The notes under the pieces were generated by a model that ran no database searches, was not told the origin of the DNA, and was given only the letters and a program-made list of their open reading frames with translations. This document shows, piece after piece, positions 10,098 through 14,450 of a DNA stretch of 14,450 bases (the stretch's first letter is position 1; every line of letters begins with the position of its first letter). The position numbers and the translations under genes were made by a program. The stretch lies in the NCBI GenBank assembly GCA_900545755.1, contig URAG01000059.1, positions 1 through 14,450 on the forward strand. The letters are read 5' to 3'. Source of the DNA: an uncultured Cloacibacillus sp. GTDB lineage: Bacteria; Synergistota; Synergistia; Synergistales; Synergistaceae.

Positions 10098-10105
10098 CGC
10101 TGGCT

Positions 10106-11020
10106 GTGAACACATTTCAACTGGACTGCTTTCTCGCCGTCGCAGGCAATTTGAGCTTCGCGCGCGCTGCGGAGGATCTGCACGTAACGCAGCCGGCCGT
10201 GACGCAGCAGATACGCTCGCTCGAAAAGGAGCTCGGCGTCAGGCTCTTTATACGGTCGACGCGGTTAGTTCGGCTCACAGAGGAAGGGCGGAGCTTCGTC
10301 CACGACGCACGCCGCATATCTGAAATAGAAAAGCGCGCGAAGAAACGGTTTGAAAAGCCATGCGGCGAAATAGCGACGCTTTCTGTCGGATGCCTCAACA
10401 CTCCGTCGCTCTTCCTTATGGCGGAGACTCTTGAAAGGCTCGCGTCGGAGTTTCCAGATCTGCACCCAAGCCTTCAGGTCGTCCCTTTTCTCCAAATTTA
10501 CCGCCTTCTTGCAGAAGGAGAACTTGACGCCGTAATCGGCTTCCGCGAATCAAAAACTATGAAAATACAAGCAGTGTATAAAGAACTTGCGAAAGCGCCG
10601 CTGGTCTGCGTGTGCGCTCCTTCGCACCCTCTCGCGCGGCGCGCGGGCGTAGTGCAGGAAGAATTGAAAAACGAACGCCTAGTGCTTTTTGAGCCGGACA
10701 GCACATCTCCGACAGTTTCTGAAATCCAAGGCCGCCTCATGGGCGGCCGCGCGCCGTCGGAATTTTATTTCTGCGATACCGGCGAAGCGGCGGTAGTTCT
10801 TGCGTGCGCTGGATACGGCATCTCCGTCATACCGGACCTGTGCCTGCCTGAAAGCCTGAACGCCGCAAAAATCCCGCTTACAGACGTGCCGCCAGTTTCC
10901 TTCGGCGTTTACTATAAACCGCAGCCCTCAGCCAAAATCCTGAAAGCCTTCATACAGCTTCTGAAAAAAAACTTCAGCCTCTCCATGGCGGACTGCTGCC
11001 TAGGCGCGGCGTCTTATTAA
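10106..11020 (+). CDS. LysR-family transcriptional regulator, probably of the MATE exporter
   Basis: DNA-binding regulator that usually acts as a tetramer and responds to a small effector. The 304-residue product from GTG 10106 begins MNTFQLDCFLAVAGNLSFARAA, the canonical LysR N-terminus. A winged helix-turn-helix fills about 1-60 (LSFARAAEDLHVTQPAVTQQIRSLEKELGVRLF, then a TEEGRSF wing). A linker helix follows at 61-85, then a periplasmic-binding-protein-like effector domain at about 90-295 (LSVGCLNTPSLF, ELDAVIGFRESK, PSHPLARRAGV, GISVIPDLCLPES). Longer in-frame starts would add 24 residues that fit no family N-terminus and would translate the predicted promoter and dyad. It is divergent from the MATE gene with 148 bases between start codons. 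Its effector is unknown. Autorepression and activation of the exporter are inferred from the dyad. Confidence 0.93.
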   Translation: MNTFQLDCFLAVAGNLSFARAAEDLHVTQPAVTQQIRSLEKELGVRLFIRSTRLVRLTEEGRSFVHDARRISEIEKRAKKRFEKPCGEIATLSVGCLNTPSLFLMAETLERLASEFPDLHPSLQVVPFLQIYRLLAEGELDAVIGFRESKTMKIQAVYKELAKAPLVCVCAPSHPLARRAGVVQEELKNERLVLFEPDSTSPTVSEIQGRLMGGRAPSEFYFCDTGEAAVVLACAGYGISVIPDLCLPESLNAAKIPLTDVPPVSFGVYYKPQPSAKILKAFIQLLKKNFSLSMADCCLGAASY

Positions 11021-11042
11021 AACTCAATATTATATACGATTC

Positions 11043-11067
11043 CGCGCTTTTCTAGCGCGTCGTTTCT
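11043..11067 (+). terminator. Weak stem-loop after the lysR-type gene, possible terminator
   Basis: CGCGCT (11043-11048) pairs with AGCGCG (11054-11059) around a 5-base loop, followed by TCGTTTCT rather than a clean T-run. It lies 22 bases after the regulator's stop. The stem is short and the tail imperfect, so it may be a poor terminator or chance. Confidence 0.35.
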
Positions 11068-11095
11068 TGACGGAAGTCTTTAATGCAAGTATCAT
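11067..11095 (+). promoter_or_regulatory. Predicted sigma70-type promoter of the EF-G-like gene
   Basis: TTGACG (11067-11072; 5 of 6), a 17-base spacer and TATCAT (11090-11095; 5 of 6). The predicted start is near 11102, giving a leader of about 55 bases before ATG 11157. It is the best-scoring promoter by eye in the 136-base gap between the regulator and the EF-G-like gene, and makes that gene an independent transcription unit. Confidence 0.65.
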
Positions 11096-11142
11096 CATGA
11101 AGTCATAACTAAACCAGTTGTATCTCATGCTTCAAAGCACAG

Positions 11143-11148
11143 AAGGAG
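11143..11148 (+). promoter_or_regulatory. SD site deciding the EF-G-like gene start
   Basis: AAGGAG lies eight bases before ATG 11157. It rules out the longer in-frame TTG 11118, whose added residues fall upstream of the SD. Confidence 0.8.
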
Positions 11149-11156
11149 TGAAAGTA

Positions 11157-13244
11157 ATGGGGACACGCAAACCTGAAGACATTCGCAGCATCGCGCTCAT
11201 TTCACATGGAGGTGCGGGGAAGACCACTCTTAACGAGGCGTTTCTTTTCGATGCCGGGCTTATCAATCGCATGGGCAGGGTCGAGGACAAGAACACGGTT
11301 TCCGACTTCGACTCGGAAGAGCAGAAGCGTGGTATTTCCATCAGCACCTCTCTTTCGACGATTCCTTATAAAGACAAGACATTCTATATTCTGGATACGC
11401 CTGGCTTCGCCGACTTCGTCGGAGAACAGCGCTGCGCGATGCGCGTTGCGGACGGCGCGCTCGTCCTCGTAAACGCCACATCAGGAGTCGAAGTGCAGAC
11501 TCACAACGTGTGGGAATTTGCAGAGACCTTCGAGACTCCCGCAATATTCTTTATCAGCAAACTTGACAGAGAACATTCCGACTTTGACAAAGTCGTGGCA
11601 GATATACAGGAAAACATCTCGGACAAGGCCGTGCCGCTCTATCTGCCGATAGGCAAGGAGCAGAATTTCAAAGGCATCGTCAACGTCCTGACAGGAAAAG
11701 CCTACGTGTACAAGGGAGACGGAAGCAAGGAGTTTTCCGAGGGCAGCGCGCCAGCTGAAATGGCCGACGAAATAGCGGCTGCTCGCGAGACGCTCGTTGA
11801 GCGCGCGATCGAAGCCGATGACGAACTCATGATGCGCTACCTTGACGGCGAAGAGCTCTCGATGGAAGAGCTTCTCGGAGTGTTGCGCAAGGCTGTCTGC
11901 GCCCGCACCCTTTTCCCGATAATCCCGGGCTCCAGCACGCTAAACGTCGGCATCCCGCAGCTGATGGATATGATATGCGACTACATGCCGTCGCCGAAGG
12001 ATATGCTCCACCGTGCGGCGCTTAACGGAGACGAGGTCGTCAACATCCCGCCGGATGAGAACGGCAAGTTCCTTGCATTCGTGTTTAAGGTCATGGTTGA
12101 CCCATATGTCGGCAAGCTTTCCTTCGTTAAGGTATTCTCCGGCAAACTCACAAGCGATCAAACGGTCTATAACGTCAACGAAGATACCGAAGAGCGCATC
12201 AGCACTTTCCGCTTTATGCGCGGCAAGGACAGCACAGAGGGCAAAGAGATAATACTTGGAGATATCGTCGCTATACCGAAGCTTGAAAGCACGATAGCCG
12301 GAGACACCCTTGGCATGAAAGGCGAGGTTCTCAAGTTCCGCCCGATAAAATTCCCGAAACCAGTCTACAGCGTTGCCGTCTTCCCGAAAAGCCGCGCTGA
12401 CGAAGATAAACTCGGGAACGCCATTACAAAGATGCTTAAGGAAGACCGCACACTTTCATATGAAAAGAACCCTGATACGAACGACGCCGTCCTCTCCGGA
12501 ATGGGGGACATGCACCTCGACATCGTCCTCTCGAAGATAAAGGAGCGCTACAAGGTCGACCTCGACACGCGCACGCCGAAGGTTCCCTACCGCGAGACGA
12601 TAAAGAAGAAGGCAAGCGCGCAGGGCAAGCACAAAAAGCAGTCCGGCGGGCGCGGCCAGTACGGCGACGTTTGGTTTGAGCTTGCGCCGCTTGAGAAGAA
12701 CGCAGGCATCGAATTCATCGACAGAGTAGTCGGCGGCGCGGTTCCGAAGAACTTCATCCCCGCGGCTGAAAAGGGGCTTCGCGAGGCCGCGGCGCGCGGA
12801 TTCCTTGCCGGATATCCTGCGACCGATTTCTCCTGCGCGATATTTGACGGATCGTACCACGACGTTGACTCTTCGGAAATGGCCTTCAAAATCGCCGCTT
12901 CAATAGCCTTCAAGAAGTGCATGGAGCAGGCGAACCCGGTGCTCATGGAACCGGTCATGAACGTCGAAGTCACCGTCCCCGAGGACTGTCTCGGCGACGT
13001 TATGGGCGACTTCAACAGCCGCCGCGGACGCATTATGGGCATCGACAGCGAAGGAAAGCTCCAGATAGTCAAGGCGCAGTGCCCGCTTTCTGAGATGTTC
13101 CGCTATGCGATAATCCTGCGTTCGATGACCTCGGGGCGCGGCTCCTTCTCGATGGAGTACAGCCACTACGAAGAGGTTCCAGGCGACATCGCGAAGAAGG
13201 TAATCGAGCAGGCCGCCCAGGAACGCAAGGACGAAGAAGAATAA
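11157..13244 (+). CDS. fusA2: Elongation factor G-like translational GTPase (EF-G2 type)
   Basis: A five-domain EF-G-shaped GTPase expected to act on the ribosome. From ATG 11157 it is 695 residues, near EF-G length. The G domain has G1 SHGGAGKTT (16-24; canonical AHIDAGKTT), switch I ending EEQKRGISIS, G3 DTPGFADF (80-87; canonical DTPGHVDF) and G4 SKLD (134-137; canonical NKMD). Domain II follows (LAFVFKVMVDPYVGKLSFVKVFSG). Domains III-V include LSGMGDMHLDIVLSKIKERY, HKKQSGGRGQYGDVWFEL, GGAVPKNFIPAAEKGLREA, GSYHDVDSSEMAFKIAA, GDVMGDFNSRRGRIMGID and a C-terminal GRGSFSMEYSHYEEVP. This combination marks the EF-G-like paralogue group rather than the housekeeping EF-G of str operons, and no rpsL, rpsG or tuf is nearby. 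Phe84 at the catalytic His position suggests altered or slow GTP hydrolysis. The symbol is a convention for such paralogues and its exact role is unknown. Confidence 0.93.
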   Translation: MGTRKPEDIRSIALISHGGAGKTTLNEAFLFDAGLINRMGRVEDKNTVSDFDSEEQKRGISISTSLSTIPYKDKTFYILDTPGFADFVGEQRCAMRVADGALVLVNATSGVEVQTHNVWEFAETFETPAIFFISKLDREHSDFDKVVADIQENISDKAVPLYLPIGKEQNFKGIVNVLTGKAYVYKGDGSKEFSEGSAPAEMADEIAAARETLVERAIEADDELMMRYLDGEELSMEELLGVLRKAVCARTLFPIIPGSSTLNVGIPQLMDMICDYMPSPKDMLHRAALNGDEVVNIPPDENGKFLAFVFKVMVDPYVGKLSFVKVFSGKLTSDQTVYNVNEDTEERISTFRFMRGKDSTEGKEIILGDIVAIPKLESTIAGDTLGMKGEVLKFRPIKFPKPVYSVAVFPKSRADEDKLGNAITKMLKEDRTLSYEKNPDTNDAVLSGMGDMHLDIVLSKIKERYKVDLDTRTPKVPYRETIKKKASAQGKHKKQSGGRGQYGDVWFELAPLEKNAGIEFIDRVVGGAVPKNFIPAAEKGLREAAARGFLAGYPATDFSCAIFDGSYHDVDSSEMAFKIAASIAFKKCMEQANPVLMEPVMNVEVTVPEDCLGDVMGDFNSRRGRIMGIDSEGKLQIVKAQCPLSEMFRYAIILRSMTSGRGSFSMEYSHYEEVPGDIAKKVIEQAAQERKDEEE

Positions 13245-13265
13245 TATTTTTACAAAACAGACCGT

Positions 13266-13296
13266 GGCGCCCTCGCATGATGAGGGCGCCTTTTTT
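13266..13296 (+). terminator. Strong Rho-independent terminator after the EF-G-like gene
   Basis: A perfect 9-pair stem, GGCGCCCTC (13266-13274) with GAGGGCGCC (13282-13290), a 7-base loop and six T residues. It begins 22 bases after the EF-G-like stop codon. Because the MFS start codon lies only 14 bases downstream, it may also limit read-through into that gene. Confidence 0.95.
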
Positions 13297-13310
13297 GAAG
13301 GATGAGACGG

Positions 13311-14450
13311 ATGAATAAAAACAGCCGCGAGATTTTTCTTATTTTCTTGGCCTACTACGGTATGACCTGCGTCTCAAACGCCTATTTCCTCTTCGGCCCG
13401 TTTTACGAATCGCTCGGCGCTACTCCGCAGCGCGCTGGGCTCTTCCTCAGCGCCTTCTATATGGTTACGCTTTTCTGTCGCCCGTTGGGCAGTATCGTGA
13501 TGGAGCGGCTCGATATCAGGCGCACTCTGATAGGCAGCGCCCTGCTCTGTGCCGCATCGACCGCCGGCATCGCGCTCACGCTCGGCGGCGGAGCCTCGTT
13601 GCTCGTATTCCGCGCGCTGAGCGGCATATTCTTCAGCGTATTTATAGTGGCAACTGTAGCGGCGCAGTCGATACTGCTCGACGAAAAATCGCGCGGCATC
13701 GGCTTCGCGCTCTTCACGACTGGTTCAATGCTCCCGCTCGCCACCGTCGTGCCGCTATGCGAATGGTTCATAAACGGCGGCTTCGGCAGGCTTTACGTTT
13801 GGACGCCAGTCATAATTTCGCTGCTCTGCGCCGCCGTTGGCTGGATGGTAAGCGACCTTAATTACATGGGCAAGGAGAAAAGCGCGTGGGGAAGCTACTC
13901 CGGCCTTTTTCAAACTAAGGGCTTCGCCGTGCTCATGCTCACCGCGATAACGATGTCCTTCGCCGATGCTGGCACGCTCTCAGTAGCATCGCTTGCCGGA
14001 GAGCGCGGTGTCTCCGTCTCGTACTTCATGATTGCGAGCGCCGCCGCGGCGGTCGCGATACGCACGCTAGGCTTCAGCCTAATGTCGAGAGCGCCGCGCG
14101 TCAAGATTGCGGCTCCCGCCGTCGCTCTTATGGGCTTCTCGCTCTTCGGCCTAGCCTTTTGTTCTTCGGCTCTGGCTTTCACATGCTTCGGCGCGCTCTT
14201 CGGCTTAGCGGTCGGCGTAGCGTACCCGACGAACTTCTCGCTCGTCGGCGACCTCATGCCGCCGCAGTACCACCCGAAAGCGACGGGGCTCGTCCTGCTC
14301 GTCATAGATGTCGGTTGGATAATCAGCCCGCTGATCTGCGGTTTCCTAGCGCCTGTGCTCGGCGTAAGCAACACCTACCGTTTTACCGGCCTGCTCGTAT
14401 TCACCGCAGCCGCTGCGATTTACTGGAAATACTGGCGCCTATTCGCGCCG
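13311..14450 (+). CDS. Major facilitator superfamily transporter, 3' end outside window
   Basis: Predicted inner-membrane secondary transporter. The frame is open from ATG 13311 (SD AAGGA 13298-13302, eight bases upstream) to the last base, 380 codons. Typical family members are 390-410 residues, so only a short C-terminus should be missing. The protein is almost wholly hydrophobic with about twelve segments. It starts MNKNSREIFLIFLAYYGMTC and has an LFCRPLGSIVMERLDIRRTLIG region (about 54-75) resembling the MFS motif A loop between segments 2 and 3 (Gly, acidic residue, Arg-Arg). The two halves are separated by a loop near 182-200 (SDLNYMGKEKSAWGSYSG). FGLAVGVAYPTNFSLVGDLMPP is followed by KATGLVLLVIDVGWIISPLICG in the C-half, an order seen in drug- and metabolite-efflux MFS proteins. 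The substrate is not predictable. It follows a strong terminator almost directly, with no evident promoter of its own. Confidence 0.9.
   Translation, partial: MNKNSREIFLIFLAYYGMTCVSNAYFLFGPFYESLGATPQRAGLFLSAFYMVTLFCRPLGSIVMERLDIRRTLIGSALLCAASTAGIALTLGGGASLLVFRALSGIFFSVFIVATVAAQSILLDEKSRGIGFALFTTGSMLPLATVVPLCEWFINGGFGRLYVWTPVIISLLCAAVGWMVSDLNYMGKEKSAWGSYSGLFQTKGFAVLMLTAITMSFADAGTLSVASLAGERGVSVSYFMIASAAAAVAIRTLGFSLMSRAPRVKIAAPAVALMGFSLFGLAFCSSALAFTCFGALFGLAVGVAYPTNFSLVGDLMPPQYHPKATGLVLLVIDVGWIISPLICGFLAPVLGVSNTYRFTGLLVFTAAAAIYWKYWRLFAP

Noticed and set aside
10034..11020. Longer LysR protein starting at TTG 10034
   Set aside because: It would add 24 residues without family similarity, translate the predicted promoter and dyad, and ignore the strong AAGGAGG before GTG 10106.
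11118..13244. EF-G-like protein starting at TTG 11118
   Set aside because: AAGGAG at 11143-11148 points to ATG 11157, and the added residues match nothing in the family.

Overview
This window looks like ordinary chromosome from a moderately high-GC anaerobic-type bacterium. Gene order and protein style best fit Synergistota or a neighbouring Clostridia-like lineage. That assignment is inference from family resemblance and layout: coaX-dus-lysS next to ligA-gatC-gatA-gatB, a second EF-G-like GTPase, and tRNA-dependent amidation by GatCAB. Isoleucine AUA codons are used freely despite the GC-rich composition. There is no sign of a mobile element, CRISPR array, tRNA, rRNA or phage gene, and no gap longer than 300 bases lacks a gene.

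Positions 1-8511 form one tightly packed plus-strand operon-like block. It holds the 3' part of coaX (pantothenate kinase, coenzyme A synthesis), a tRNA-dihydrouridine synthase overlapping it by 11 bases, lysS (lysyl-tRNA synthetase), ligA (NAD+-dependent DNA ligase) and gatC-gatA-gatB (the Glu-tRNAGln/Asp-tRNAAsn amidotransferase). The shared theme is tRNA modification, charging and proofreading-by-amidation, with coenzyme A synthesis and DNA joining attached. Junctions are short and several Shine-Dalgarno (SD) sites sit inside the upstream gene's last codons. As written, ligA is broken: about 14 bases are missing near its start, which shifts the frame and removes the conserved Glu-Tyr-Asp of the NAD+-binding domain.

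Positions 8512-11020 hold an efflux/regulator pair. A stem-loop at 8544-8578 can terminate both strands between gatB and a convergent MATE-family exporter gene on the minus strand. A LysR-type regulator is transcribed divergently from the exporter. Their 148-base shared upstream region has a perfect 8+8 base dyad of the LysR T-N11-A type. It is centred about 62 bases upstream of the predicted exporter transcription start and overlaps the predicted start of the regulator's own transcript, the classical arrangement for an activator that represses itself.

Positions 11021-14450 hold a monocistronic EF-G-like gene with its own sigma70-type promoter and a strong terminator. The GTPase has Phe where translational GTPases carry the catalytic His of DTPGH. 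An MFS transporter gene follows, starting 14 bases after the terminator's T-run and still open at the window end.

I see no clearly new multi-gene system. The points most worth a second look are the ligA lesion, the LysR/MATE operator and the divergent EF-G paralogue.
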